A stretch of DNA of 51,627 nt, from NCBI GenBank assembly GCA_947630085.1, contig CANRGP010000004.1, positions 1 through 51,627 of the forward strand, given 5' to 3'. The notes beneath the pieces are model-generated. The model was not told the DNA's origin. It saw nothing but the letters and a program-made list of their open reading frames with translations, and did no database searches. The position numbers and the translations under genes are program-made. Below, piece by piece: positions 15,370 through 23,480 of the stretch (position 1 is the stretch's first letter; each line of letters opens with the position of its first letter). This stretch comes from an uncultured Lachnospiraceae bacterium (GTDB lineage Bacteria > Bacillota > Clostridia > Lachnospirales > Lachnospiraceae).

Positions 15370-16725
15370 CTAAAACGGAAGTTTCATCCTGCCGAGCATT
15401 CCGCCCAGCATCCCGCGGCGTTTGCCGCTCATCATCCCGCCCATCTGCTTCATCATCTTGCGCATCTGGTCAAACTGCTTGACGATCCGGTTCACCTCGC
15501 TGACCGGAACGCCCGCCCCCTTGGCGATCCTCAGTTTCCGGGAAGGGTTCAGCACGGAGGGGTTCGTTCTCTCCTGCGGCGTCATGGACAGTATGATCGC
15601 CTCTACCCTGTCCATCGCCGATTCGTCAATATCCAGGTTTCCTTTGACCTGAGGCATCCCCGGCATCATTCCGAGAATGCTGCCCATTCCTCCCATCTTC
15701 CGGATCTGGCGCATCTGCTCGAGAAAATCGTTAAAATCAAACTCCGCCTTGCGGAGCTTCTGGCTCATTTCCCTGGCCTTGGCCTCATCGACCTCCTGCT
15801 CCGCCTTTTCGATCAGAGAAAGGATGTCCCCCATTCCCAGGATCCGGGAGGCCATACGGTCCGGGTAAAACTGTTCAAGATCGGAAAGCTTTTCGCCCAT
15901 ACCCACGTACAGGATCGGCTTTCCGGTAACCGCGCGGATGGAAAGGGCCGCTCCTCCTCTGGTATCGCCGTCCAGCTTCGTCAATATGACGCCGTCTATT
16001 CCGATCCGGTTCTGAAAGCTCTCCGCAACGTTGACCGCATCCTGGCCGGTCATAGCGTCCACCACCAGGATCGTCTGGTCCGCCGAAACCGCCTCCTTGA
16101 CCTCGGCCAGCTCCTCCATCATATCGTCGTCCACATGAAGCCGTCCCGCCGTATCGAGAATGACCACGTTGAAGTTGTTTTTGCGGGCGTGCTCCACCGC
16201 CGCCCTGGCAATGTCCGCGGGCCGGTGGCTGACTCCCATGGAGAAGACCGGAATCCCCTGCTTCTCCCCGTTGATCTGGAGCTGCTGGATCGCTGCGGGG
16301 CGGTAGATATCGCAGGCCACCAGCAGCGGATTCTTTCCCTTTCCTTTCAACTTTCCGCCGATCTTGGCTGCCGTCGTGGTCTTTCCTGCTCCCTGCAGGC
16401 CCGCCATCAGGATCACCGTGATCTCGTTTCCCGGCCGGATGGCTATCTCCGTAGTCTCCGATCCCATCAGGGAGATCAGTTCTTCGTTGACGATCTTGAT
16501 CACCATCTGTCCGGGCGTCAGGCTTCCCAGGACATCCTCACCCACAGCCCGCTCCTGCACGGACGACACAAACTGTTTGACCACCTTGAAGCTTACGTCG
16601 GCTTCCAAAAGAGCCATTTTCACTTCCCGGAGCGCCGCCTTCACATCGGCCTCGGTCAGGCGTCCTCTGCCGCGCAGATTTTTAAATATATTCTGCAGTT
16701 TGTCCGACAAATTCTCAAAAGCCAT
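15370..16725 (-). CDS. ffh: signal recognition particle protein Ffh (SRP54)
   Basis: GTPase of the signal recognition particle, binding signal sequences on the ribosome and 4.5S RNA. Residues 1-85 form the N domain. The G domain has the P-loop GLQGAGKTTT (about residue 108), DTAGRLHVD and TKLDGDTRGG. From about residue 300 the M domain is rich in Met, ending in MRKMMKQMGGMMSGKRRGMLGGML. Length is 451, normal. RBS GGGAGGAAC precedes the ATG. ylxM lies 52 bases upstream. Confidence 0.98.
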   Translation of the reverse strand: MAFENLSDKLQNIFKNLRGRGRLTEADVKAALREVKMALLEADVSFKVVKQFVSSVQERAVGEDVLGSLTPGQMVIKIVNEELISLMGSETTEIAIRPGNEITVILMAGLQGAGKTTTAAKIGGKLKGKGKNPLLVACDIYRPAAIQQLQINGEKQGIPVFSMGVSHRPADIARAAVEHARKNNFNVVILDTAGRLHVDDDMMEELAEVKEAVSADQTILVVDAMTGQDAVNVAESFQNRIGIDGVILTKLDGDTRGGAALSIRAVTGKPILYVGMGEKLSDLEQFYPDRMASRILGMGDILSLIEKAEQEVDEAKAREMSQKLRKAEFDFNDFLEQMRQIRKMGGMGSILGMMPGMPQVKGNLDIDESAMDRVEAIILSMTPQERTNPSVLNPSRKLRIAKGAGVPVSEVNRIVKQFDQMRKMMKQMGGMMSGKRRGMLGGMLGRMKLPF

Positions 16726-16777
16726 GGGTTCCTCCCGTTCCTGTCCTTTCCTTCCGCCCCGAAAGGCGGTCCGGCCG

Positions 16778-17119
16778 CTACAGGCTGATGATGTCCTGCG
16801 CGATCTGACCGATCCTGTCGATCAGGCTCATCTGCGGGCTGGCCTTAAACTGCTCCGTCAGACGGACGATCTCTTCCACCATCTTCCGGGAAGCCTTGAA
16901 CTTCTCTACCAGCTTCAGCTTCTCCTCATAGCCCTCCAGTATCCTGTCGCAGCGTTTCACCAGATCATGTACGCCCTGTCTGCTGATCCCCTGCTCGCCC
17001 GCGATCTCGCCAAGCGAGAGATCTTCAAACACGACCTCTTCATAGATCTGGCGCTGCCTAGGGGTCAGCAATTCACCGTAAAAATCATAGAGCATGGCCT
17101 GCTCGCCAATCGCTTTCAT
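16778..17119 (-). CDS. ylxM: YlxM/p13-type DNA-binding protein, SRP-associated
   Basis: A 113-residue protein of the UPF0122 family, found beside ffh or ftsY in Firmicutes, where it helps SRP function. A sigma-70 region-4-like helix-turn-helix is visible: LTPRQRQIYEEVVFEDLSLGEIAGEQGISRQGVHDLVKRC. A coiled C-terminal segment follows. It has its own promoter directly upstream and is followed by ffh. Confidence 0.93.
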   Translation of the reverse strand: MKAIGEQAMLYDFYGELLTPRQRQIYEEVVFEDLSLGEIAGEQGISRQGVHDLVKRCDRILEGYEEKLKLVEKFKASRKMVEEIVRLTEQFKASPQMSLIDRIGQIAQDIISL

Positions 17120-17136
17120 ATCCGCTCACCTGTGCT

Positions 17137-17165
17137 ATCATACACGATACCGGCCGGTGTGTCAA
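17137..17165 (-). promoter_or_regulatory. strong sigma-A promoter of ylxM-ffh
   Basis: Minus-strand TTGACA (17165-17160), 17-base spacer, TATGAT (17142-17137). The -35 box begins just 7 bases past the carD stop and overlaps a 7-bp inverted repeat (TCAAGTA/TACTTGA, 17162-17179) that covers the carD stop codon. Confidence 0.78.
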
Positions 17166-17171
17166 GTATTT

Positions 17172-17678
17172 TTACTTGATTCCGTCAATTCTTTCCGTGA
17201 TGAACCTTTCCACTTCCTCCGCTGGGATGCCCAACGGGATCGAAAGCTCGCCGTAGAGATTGTCCTTGGCCTTTTTCATATAACGCTCGTCCACCTCGGT
17301 AAGGCGCTTCCCGTGACCCATCCGGTCCATCTTCCGCAGATACAGCGTCTTGATGATCCCGATCCACATCCGGCAGTCGCAGCTCATCATCGCTTCCTTG
17401 TACTTCATCTCCCGCTGCTTATCGTCGGCGATCCGCAGCCGTTCGATCTCCTTGATCCCGTCGATCAGCCTGTATGCCTCCTCGCTGGTCAGGATCCGCC
17501 TCATGATGCTCTTGTTTCCCTCTACCGGCGTGATGATCCGGCCCCCGCGGGTTCCGGTGGGCTCCAGCACATAATACAGCTTTTCCGTATTTTCTCCTTC
17601 CATATTCATCGCCGTGATGTCGCTGACACGGCAGACTCCTGTCATCCCGTACACGATGTATTCGCCCTTTTCAAACAA
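17172..17678 (-). CDS. CarD/CdnL-family RNA polymerase-binding regulator
   Basis: A 168-residue CarD-type protein. The N-terminal about 60 residues (MFEKGEYIVYGMTGVCRVSDI, then LYYVLEPTG, IITPVEGN) form the Tudor-like RNA-polymerase-interacting domain shared with Mfd. The rest is helical, as in CdnL, which binds DNA at the upstream edge of the promoter bubble and stabilises open complexes. The start codon is TTG (17678) with GGAG upstream. The gene is flanked by a HAD phosphatase (122 bases upstream) and ylxM. I assign no symbol because CarD, CdnL and YdeB paralogues are not separable by eye. Confidence 0.88.
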   Translation of the reverse strand: MFEKGEYIVYGMTGVCRVSDITAMNMEGENTEKLYYVLEPTGTRGGRIITPVEGNKSIMRRILTSEEAYRLIDGIKEIERLRIADDKQREMKYKEAMMSCDCRMWIGIIKTLYLRKMDRMGHGKRLTEVDERYMKKAKDNLYGELSIPLGIPAEEVERFITERIDGIK

Positions 17679-17800
17679 TGTTCTCCGTCCTTTCTCGATT
17701 TCTTAAAATATATAATATCGGGCTCCTATTTTCATCATATCAAAATGTAACAGTTTTTATTCGGAAAACAACTATTAAAATTGAATAATGAACAACTTTT

Positions 17801-18454
17801 TTAACAACTCAACAAATATTTTTCCAAATCTTCTACCGTCTCCGCGATCCAAAACGCACCGGCCTCTTCCAGCTCGGCGCGGCTTCCGTATCCGAACAGG
17901 ACGCCCACACAGTCCATGCCGTTCTCGCCCGCGCCCCGGACGTCATGCTCCCTGTCACCCACCATAATGGCCTGATCCGTACAGACGATATTCTCATGCT
18001 GCAGGGTGTAGACGATCACCTCGCTTTTTTTCACCCTGACCTCGTCCATGCTTGCGCCTCCTACAAAATCAAAATACTGATACAGATCGAAATGTTTCAG
18101 AATGCGGACCGCGAACTCATCGGGCTTGGACGTGGCCACCAGAAGAGTCTTTCCGCTGTCCTTCAGTCTTTTCAGCATCCGGGGGATCCCCTCGTAGACC
18201 CGGTTCTCAAAGATCCCTTTCTCGGAAAAATACTCGCGGTAGCGCACGATGGTTTCCGCCGCTTTTTCCTCTGAGAATCCGTAGTATTTCATGAAGCTTT
18301 CCCCGAGCGGCGGACCGATAAACGGATAGAGCTTTTTCCGGTCCGGTTCCCGGATCCCGAAAGCGTTCAGCGCGTACTGCACGGACCTTGTGATCCCCTC
18401 GCCCGGATCCGTCAGCGTTCCGTCAAGATCAAACAAAACGTACTTTCTTTCCAT
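17801..18454 (-). CDS. HAD hydrolase, phosphoglycolate phosphatase/PpaX-like
   Basis: A 217-residue HAD phosphatase with an alpha-helical cap. Motif I is FDLDGTLTDP, with the nucleophile Asp near residue 8. Motif II is in LLVATSKPDE, the motif III Lys in RVKKSEV, and motif IV is MVGDREHDVRGA. Related proteins hydrolyse phosphoglycolate, pyrophosphate or nucleoside monophosphates; specificity cannot be told here. The start MERKYVLFD has a GA-rich RBS; the longer open frame upstream runs into the pckA terminator and is excluded. It stands alone between pckA and carD. Confidence 0.85.
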   Translation of the reverse strand: MERKYVLFDLDGTLTDPGEGITRSVQYALNAFGIREPDRKKLYPFIGPPLGESFMKYYGFSEEKAAETIVRYREYFSEKGIFENRVYEGIPRMLKRLKDSGKTLLVATSKPDEFAVRILKHFDLYQYFDFVGGASMDEVRVKKSEVIVYTLQHENIVCTDQAIMVGDREHDVRGAGENGMDCVGVLFGYGSRAELEEAGAFWIAETVEDLEKYLLSC

Positions 18455-18496
18455 TCTCACTCTCCTCTCTGTCAGGCCCGGCGTCCTGCCGCCCAT

Positions 18497-18536
18497 AAAA
18501 AAGCAAAGTGGGAGCTGTAACGCTACAGCCCCCACT
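18497..18536 (-). terminator. rho-independent terminator after pckA
   Basis: Minus-strand stem AGTGGGGGCTGTA/TACAGCTCCCACT (13 positions, one mismatch) with loop GCGT, then TTGCTTTTTT. It lies 41 bases past the pckA stop. Confidence 0.88.
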
Positions 18537-18576
18537 CTTCACTTGTGACAACTCGTTCCGTAAATCGCACCGGAGC

Positions 18577-20175
18577 TTACAGCTGCGGGCCGGCGGCCAC
18601 CAGCGCCTTGCCTGCATCATTGCCCTCATACTTGGCGAAGTTCTTAACGAACCGCTGCGCCAGATCCTTGGCCTTCGTCTCCCACTCGGCGGGATCTTCG
18701 TATGTGTCGCGCGGATCCAGGATACCCGTATCCACACCGTTCAGCTGGGTCGGTACTTCAAAGTTGAAATACGGAATCTTCTTTGTCGGCGCGTTCTTGA
18801 TATCTCCGTTCAGGATGGCGTCGATGATCCCGCGGGTGTCCTTGATGGAAATGCGCTTGCCGGTTCCGTTCCATCCGGTGTTCACCAGGTAAGCCTTCGC
18901 GCCGTTCTTCTCCATCTTCTTAACCAGCTCTTCGGCATACTTGGTCGGATGCAGCTCCAGGAACGCCTGGCCAAAGCAGGCGGAGAATGTGGGCGTAGGC
19001 TCGGTGATGCCGCGCTCGGTTCCCGCAAGCTTCGCGGTAAATCCGGACAGGAAATAATACTGGGTCTGCTCCGGTGTCAGAATGGATACCGGCGGCAGGA
19101 CGCCGAAAGCGTCGGCGGACAGGAAGATCACGTTCTCGGCAGCCGGAGCGGCGGAAACCGGACGGACGATCTTCTCAATATGATCGATGGGGTAAGAAAC
19201 ACGGGTGTTCTCCGTCACGCTCTTATCCGCAAAGTCGATCTTGCCGTCCGCGTCAAGCGTCACGTTCTCCAGCAGGGCGTTGCGCTTGATGGCGTTGTAG
19301 ATATCGGGCTCGGACTCCTTATCGAGGTTGATCACCTTGGCATAGCAGCCTCCCTCGAAGTTGAATACGCCGGAATCGTCCCAGCCGTGCTCGTCGTCGC
19401 CGATCAGGAGACGCTTGGGATCCGTGGACAGGGTCGTCTTGCCCGTTCCGGAGAGGCCGAAGAAGATGGCCGTATGCTCTCCGTTCATATCCGTATTGGC
19501 GGAGCAGTGCATGGAAGCGATCCCCTTCAGAGGCAGATAATAATTCATCATGGAGAACATACCCTTCTTCATCTCGCCGCCGTACCAGGTATTGATGATC
19601 ACCTGCTCACGGCTGGAAATGTTGAAGGCCACGGCGGTTTCGGAATTCAGCCCCAGCTCCTTATAATTCTCCACCTTTGCCTTGGAGGCATTGTAGATCA
19701 CGAAATCCGGCTCAAAATTCTTAAGTTCTTCCTCGGACGCCTGGATGAACATATTCTTGACGAAATGTGCCTGCCAGGCAACTTCCACGATGAAGCGGAT
19801 CGCCATACGGGTATCCTTGTTGGCTCCGCAGAACGCATCCACCACATACAGCTTCTTATTGGAAAGCTCACGGATGGCAATATCCTTCAGCACCGCCCAG
19901 TTCTCCTCGGACAGCGGATGGTTGTCATTCTTGTATTCATCGGAGGTCCACCAGACGGTTCCCTTGGAGTTCTCGTCCATAACAATATATTTGTCTTTGG
20001 GAGACCGTCCCGTATAGATACCCGTCATGACATTGACCGCACCCAGTTCGCTGACCTGGCCTTTCTCATAGCCCTCCAGATCTTTTCTCGTCTCTTCTTC
20101 AAACAGAAGCTCGTAGGACGGATTGTAAACGATCTCCGTGGTGCCGGTAATGCCATACCTTGTTAAATCAATCAT
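18577..20175 (-). CDS. pckA: phosphoenolpyruvate carboxykinase (ATP)
   Basis: Interconverts oxaloacetate and ATP with PEP, CO2 and ADP; in fermenting gut anaerobes it often runs towards oxaloacetate. The protein is 532 residues. Motifs are [18 protein letters not shown], the kinase-1a P-loop [13 protein letters not shown] (about residue 240), [22 protein letters not shown] (metal and substrate residues) and the adenine loop [15 protein letters not shown] at 20175 is preceded by AGAGGTTAAAA. The frame stays open through the promoter repeats upstream, but that part is not protein-like. It is monocistronic, with its own promoter and terminator. Confidence 0.97.
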   Translation of the reverse strand: MIDLTRYGITGTTEIVYNPSYELLFEEETRKDLEGYEKGQVSELGAVNVMTGIYTGRSPKDKYIVMDENSKGTVWWTSDEYKNDNHPLSEENWAVLKDIAIRELSNKKLYVVDAFCGANKDTRMAIRFIVEVAWQAHFVKNMFIQASEEELKNFEPDFVIYNASKAKVENYKELGLNSETAVAFNISSREQVIINTWYGGEMKKGMFSMMNYYLPLKGIASMHCSANTDMNGEHTAIFFGLSGTGKTTLSTDPKRLLIGDDEHGWDDSGVFNFEGGCYAKVINLDKESEPDIYNAIKRNALLENVTLDADGKIDFADKSVTENTRVSYPIDHIEKIVRPVSAAPAAENVIFLSADAFGVLPPVSILTPEQTQYYFLSGFTAKLAGTERGITEPTPTFSACFGQAFLELHPTKYAEELVKKMEKNGAKAYLVNTGWNGTGKRISIKDTRGIIDAILNGDIKNAPTKKIPYFNFEVPTQLNGVDTGILDPRDTYEDPAEWETKAKDLAQRFVKNFAKYEGNDAGKALVAAGPQL

Positions 20176-20230
20176 CTTTTTTAACCTCTTTTCTTCAAAT
20201 AGATTTTCGTAAAAACCCGAATGTGTTTTT

Positions 20231-20259
20231 ATTATCTCATTTTGCGGCAAAAAAGTCAA
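20231..20259 (-). promoter_or_regulatory. sigma-A promoter of pckA
   Basis: Minus-strand TTGACT (20259-20254), 17-base spacer, GATAAT (20236-20231), about 55 bases before the start codon. The tandem-repeat array runs directly into the -35 box. Confidence 0.68.
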
Positions 20260-20340
20260 TATTTGGCGGGATAATTTGCCCGCTATTTTGCAGGATAATT
20301 TGTCCACTATTTTGCAGGATAATTTGCCCGCTATTTTTAA
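20257..20340 (-). repeat. 24-bp tandem repeat array with 12-bp sub-period upstream of pckA
   Basis: Three contiguous 24-bp copies at 20269-20292, 20293-20316 and 20317-20340 differ at only a few positions. Read on the minus strand each copy splits into two related 12-mers, TGCAAAATAGCG and GGCAAATTATCC. A seventh 12-mer (20268-20257) continues the phase into the -35 box. This looks like a set of operator or activator sites at the pckA promoter. Confidence 0.85.
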
Positions 20341-20341
20341 A

Positions 20342-20352
20342 GGGGCGCCCCC
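20342..20352 (-). terminator. weak terminator-like hairpin after the SleB-like gene
   Basis: Minus-strand GGGG-GCG-CCCC followed by TTTAAAAA, 27 bases past the sleB-like stop codon. Short stem and mixed tail make it doubtful. Confidence 0.3.
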
Positions 20353-20379
20353 GCAGCCGGAGACGTCCCTCATTGTCTG

Positions 20380-21141
20380 TCATCGGTAGAATTCATGTCC
20401 CTGATAGTAAAACAGATAAGTAAGATTTCCGTCAAACCAGCGTACCGCTCCCGGGCTTGCGCTCCTCCTGTTCATAAAGTAGAGCGCGCCCTGGGAATAA
20501 TCTTCACCGTGAAGCGCCCTCTCCACGGCGTCAACCGTATCCTGGGTCACCTGGCAGGTATCGATGGTCCCGTTCTGAACGGGCGAAAACTGGGAGTTCT
20601 GATAGACCACCCCGGTAACCGTATTGGGGAATTCACTGTCGCGGATCCTGTTCATGATGACGTTTGCCACCAGAATCTTTCCCTTTGTGTCACAGACTCC
20701 CGCCTCCGCTTCCACGATCCGCAGAAGCACCCGGTAATCCTGCTCGCTCAGTGAGATCCCCGCGGCCTCCTGCGCGGCGCTTTCCTCTGTCTCCTCCGCT
20801 TCCGTCGTCTTCACAACCCCGGGCCCCTGCGCGATATCCTCCTCGGGCGGTATCTCGGCGGGCCGGGTCTCCTGCCGAGCGCTTTCTTCTGTCTCCGCGG
20901 CCTGCCGGCCGGTCTGCTGTCCTTCCTGAATCGGGTCCGTAAGTTCAATTTGTACGTCTGCTTCCGTAGTCGTTCCGATTTCTTCCGCTGCGCCCCCGGC
21001 CGGGTCAGACGTATGGGCCGTCTCCGCAAAGACGGTCATCACATTCCCGTCCTCTCCTCCTGCCACGCCGGACGTTATGACCAGTACCGCAGTCAGAGGG
21101 CCGAAAAGCATACGCCGAAGAAATGAGCATCTTGTCAGCAT
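20380..21141 (-). CDS. exported cell-wall hydrolase, SleB/CwlJ family
   Basis: A 253-residue exported protein. Residues 1-40 look like a signal peptide (Arg-rich start, hydrophobic core ending near VMTVFA). Residues 40-135 are a low-complexity Glu/Thr/Ala-rich linker. The last about 115 residues are a Hydrolase_2 (SleB/CwlJ) domain: LSEQDYRVLLRIVEAEAGVC with the catalytic Glu, GKILVANVIMNRI, FSPVQNGTID and GALYFMNRR. SleB and CwlJ degrade cortex peptidoglycan in germination, but many clostridial members act on vegetative wall. No cortex-binding domain is present, so the role is open. Own promoter at 21236-21265. Confidence 0.88.
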   Translation of the reverse strand: MLTRCSFLRRMLFGPLTAVLVITSGVAGGEDGNVMTVFAETAHTSDPAGGAAEEIGTTTEADVQIELTDPIQEGQQTGRQAAETEESARQETRPAEIPPEEDIAQGPGVVKTTEAEETEESAAQEAAGISLSEQDYRVLLRIVEAEAGVCDTKGKILVANVIMNRIRDSEFPNTVTGVVYQNSQFSPVQNGTIDTCQVTQDTVDAVERALHGEDYSQGALYFMNRRSASPGAVRWFDGNLTYLFYYQGHEFYR

Positions 21142-21171
21142 AATACGCCTCTCTCCTTCTTGCTCCGTTTA

Positions 21172-21215
21172 TGTGTCAAATACAAAAGTGGGGGATCCCG
21201 CTCATATTTGACGCA
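21172..21215 (-). promoter_or_regulatory. nested inverted repeat in the 5' UTR of the SleB-like gene
   Basis: Outer arms TGTGTCAAATA and TATTTGACGCA (11 bases, one G-T pair) enclose inner arms AGTGGG and CCCGCT around GGAT. It lies between the predicted start site and the RBS, so the mRNA would start with a long stem-loop. Confidence 0.6.
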
Positions 21216-21464
21216 TTTTTCAAGTGACAGTGGTAATTATATTGTGATTTTTTTCCAAAAGTCAATGGGATCGGACGAGATTTGTGATAATTTATAGGAT
21301 GATTTCTGGAAGATTTTACCTTTTTATTTATTTTGCACTGTTTTTTATTCCGATTTCATTACAATTTTATCTATTATTTCACTGAAATTCGTTTCATAAT
21401 TATTACATTTGTGTTAAATATACAGCGCTGATCCGTTGTCGAAACGTCGTGTCGATAATTTATG
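21216..21464. other. AT-rich intergenic region with no gene
   Basis: The gap between the SleB-like gene and leuD (21142-21536) holds the sleB-side promoter, its inverted repeat and the leuCD terminator. The remainder is AT-rich and lacks an ORF with a ribosome-binding site. TGTCGAA (21437-21443) and TGTCGAT (21450-21456) resemble Spo0A boxes but are far from any start. Nothing else could be identified. Confidence 0.6.
21236..21265 (-). promoter_or_regulatory. sigma-A promoter of the SleB-like gene
   Basis: Minus-strand TTGACT (21265-21260), 18-base spacer, consensus TATAAT (21241-21236). A sigma-A match argues for expression in growing cells rather than only in the forespore. Confidence 0.68.
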
Positions 21465-21497
21465 TAAACAAAACAGCGTTCCGCGAGCGGAACGCTG
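21465..21497 (-). terminator. rho-independent terminator after leuCD
   Basis: Perfect stem CAGCGTTCCG/CGGAACGCTG with a 4-base loop (21474-21497), followed on the minus strand by TTTTGTTTAC, 39 bases after the leuD stop. Confidence 0.85.
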
Positions 21498-21536
21498 CCG
21501 TCTTGAGAGCCGTTTTCCGGCCCCTTCTCCTTTTCG

Positions 21537-22028
21537 TCAGGAGCGGTTTTCATTGATGTAATTTATGAGACCGCCCGCCGTGATAATGTTCTGCATGAAC
21601 GGCGGAAACGCCTGTCCGCGGTATGTCTCTCCCCTGGTCAGGTTGGTGATCACGCCGGAGTCAAAGTCTATCTCCACCCTGTCTCCGTTCTGGATCCTGG
21701 CCGAGCCCTCCGGGCACTCGATAATGGGGAGCCCGATGTTGATGGCGTTGCGGTAGAAGATCCTGGCAAAGGTTTCCGCGATAACGCAGCTCACGCCCGC
21801 GGAACGGATGGCCAGCGGCGCGTGCTCCCGGGAAGATCCGCAGCCGAAATTCTTTCCGGCGACGATGATGTCGCCGGGGCTGACCCTGCTGACAAATTCC
21901 CTGTCGATATCTTCCATGCAGTGCTTTGCCAGTTCGGAACCCTCCGTGGCATTCAGGTATCGCGCCGGTATGATCACATCCGTGTCCACATTATCACCGT
22001 ATTTGAATACTGTTCCGTTTGCTTTCAT
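21537..22028 (-). CDS. leuD: 3-isopropylmalate dehydratase small subunit
   Basis: Swivelling-domain partner of LeuC; together they isomerise 2-isopropylmalate to 3-isopropylmalate in leucine synthesis. The 163-residue product carries [17 protein letters not shown], the substrate-binding loop [20 protein letters not shown] and [14 protein letters not shown]. Its length fits the HACN-type small subunit of Clostridia. It starts 19 bases after leuC and is followed by a terminator. leuA and leuB are not in this window. Confidence 0.96.
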   Translation of the reverse strand: MKANGTVFKYGDNVDTDVIIPARYLNATEGSELAKHCMEDIDREFVSRVSPGDIIVAGKNFGCGSSREHAPLAIRSAGVSCVIAETFARIFYRNAINIGLPIIECPEGSARIQNGDRVEIDFDSGVITNLTRGETYRGQAFPPFMQNIITAGGLINYINENRS

Positions 22029-22047
22029 GGTTTTTTGTCCCTCCTCG

Positions 22048-23307
22048 TCACAGCTGGTCCGGGCTGACGATCCTGCCGGCCACCGCGCTCGCCGCGGCCG
22101 TCGCCGGGCTGGCCAGATACACTTCCGAATCTACATGGCCCATACGGCCTACAAAGTTCCGGTTGGTGGTGGAAATGCACCTCTCTCCGGCCGCCAGGAT
22201 CCCCATATATCCTCCCAGGCAGGGCCCGCAGGTAGGTGTGCTCACCACCGCTCCCGCCTCGATGAATGTCTCGATCAGACCCTCTTTCAGGGCCTGAAGA
22301 TATACGCTCTGGGTCGCCGGAATGATGATGCAGCGTACTCCTTTGGCGACCTTTCTGCCCTTGAGGATCTGCGCGGCCGTTCTCATGTCGCTTATACGCC
22401 CGTTGGTGCAGGAACCGATGACGGCCTGGTCGATCTTAATGTCCCCGAAGGTGCCGGTCTCCCTGGTATTCTCCGGAAGATGGGGGAACGCCACGGTGGG
22501 CGCGAGCCGGGACAGATCGATCGTATAGACCGCGTCATATCCGGCGTCCGGATCCGCCTCATAGATCTTGGGATCCTTCGCGGAATGTTCCCGGATATAT
22601 GCGAGCGTCAGATCGTCTACCGGGAAGATCCCGTTCTTGCCTCCCGCCTCGATGGCCATATTGCAGATGGTAAAACGATCGTCCATGGTCAGGTTCTGCA
22701 CACCGTCGCCCGCAAATTCCATGGATTTATACAGGGCGCCGTCCACACCGATCATCCCGATGATGTGAAGGATCACGTCCTTCCCGCACACATATCCCTG
22801 CGGCTTGCCGGTAAGGACAAACCGTATGGCCGGCGGAACTTTAAACCAGGCTTTTCCGGTCACCATTCCCGCCGCCATATCCGTGCTTCCCACGCCGGTG
22901 GAGAATGCGCCGAGAGCGCCGTATGTGCAGGTATGGGAATCGGCTCCGATCACCGCGTCTCCCGCGGTCACAAGGCCCTTCTCGGGTACAAGAGCGTGCT
23001 CGATCCCCATCTCTCCCACATCAAAATAGTTGCTTATCTGGTGAAGTCCGGCGAAATCCCTGCAGCATTTGCAGTTTTCCGCGGATTTAATATCCTTGTT
23101 CGGGATAAAGTGGTCCATGATCAGAGCAATCCTGTCTTTATCGAACACTGTCTGGCGGTTCATCTTCTTCATTTCATTGATCGCCACCGGCGAGGTGATA
23201 TCGTTGCCGAGAACAAGATCCAGATCCGCCTCGATCAGCTGGCCCGCTTCCACCTCCGGAAGCCCGGCGTGGGCCGCCAGAATCTTCTGGGTCATCGTCA
23301 TTCCCAT
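22048..23307 (-). CDS. leuC: 3-isopropylmalate dehydratase large subunit
   Basis: Aconitase-family 4Fe-4S enzyme of 419 residues, the shorter archaeal/clostridial type. The cluster cysteines are visible in [11 protein letters not shown] and [37 protein letters not shown] and the C-terminal [10 protein letters not shown] complete the signature. Translation starts [10 protein letters not shown] after AGGAGGAAACTCACA. The leader just before the RBS contains a strong GGGCCC hairpin. The gene diverges from a LysR regulator, the usual arrangement for LysR-controlled biosynthetic genes. Confidence 0.97.
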   Translation of the reverse strand: MGMTMTQKILAAHAGLPEVEAGQLIEADLDLVLGNDITSPVAINEMKKMNRQTVFDKDRIALIMDHFIPNKDIKSAENCKCCRDFAGLHQISNYFDVGEMGIEHALVPEKGLVTAGDAVIGADSHTCTYGALGAFSTGVGSTDMAAGMVTGKAWFKVPPAIRFVLTGKPQGYVCGKDVILHIIGMIGVDGALYKSMEFAGDGVQNLTMDDRFTICNMAIEAGGKNGIFPVDDLTLAYIREHSAKDPKIYEADPDAGYDAVYTIDLSRLAPTVAFPHLPENTRETGTFGDIKIDQAVIGSCTNGRISDMRTAAQILKGRKVAKGVRCIIIPATQSVYLQALKEGLIETFIEAGAVVSTPTCGPCLGGYMGILAAGERCISTTNRNFVGRMGHVDSEVYLASPATAAASAVAGRIVSPDQL

Positions 23308-23325
23308 TGTGAGTTTCCTCCTGAC

Positions 23326-23345
23326 CGGGCCCGTACCGGGGCCCG
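23326..23345 (-). promoter_or_regulatory. GC hairpin directly before the leuC ribosome-binding site
   Basis: CGGGCCC and GGGCCCG (7 bp) with a 6-base loop end only four bases before the AGGAGG of leuC on the minus strand. It could modulate leuC translation or protect the mRNA 5' end. No T run, so not a terminator. Confidence 0.55.
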
Positions 23346-23361
23346 TAATTTATGCTTATGC

Positions 23362-23390
23362 TTGCATTTTACCATAGCAAAGGTTATAAT
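23362..23390 (+). promoter_or_regulatory. sigma-A promoter of the LysR gene
   Basis: TTGCAT (23362-23367), 17-base spacer, consensus TATAAT (23385-23390). The -35 overlaps a partial dyad (ATGC-TT-GCAT, 23358-23367), a plausible binding site for the divergent regulator. The leuC promoter must lie in the same region but is not clear. Confidence 0.66.
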
Positions 23391-23480
23391 AGAAATACAT
23401 AATATGAATAATTGATATAAAGGAAAGTTATGCTTGTTCGGGGCGGCAGGCCCAAAGGAATCCTCAGGAGGGCACAGAGA

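Noticed and set aside
14872-16788. 638-codon open frame on the plus strand across rpsP and ffh
   Set aside because: It is the reverse-strand shadow of genuine, highly conserved ffh and rpsP; its composition (His/Leu/Arg-rich) is typical of a complement reading frame in GC-rich DNA.
17767-17809. Three AACAACT repeats (spacings 24 and 12) near the end of the HAD gene
   Set aside because: Short, AT-rich, one copy lies in coding sequence, and no promoter for carD could be tied to them.
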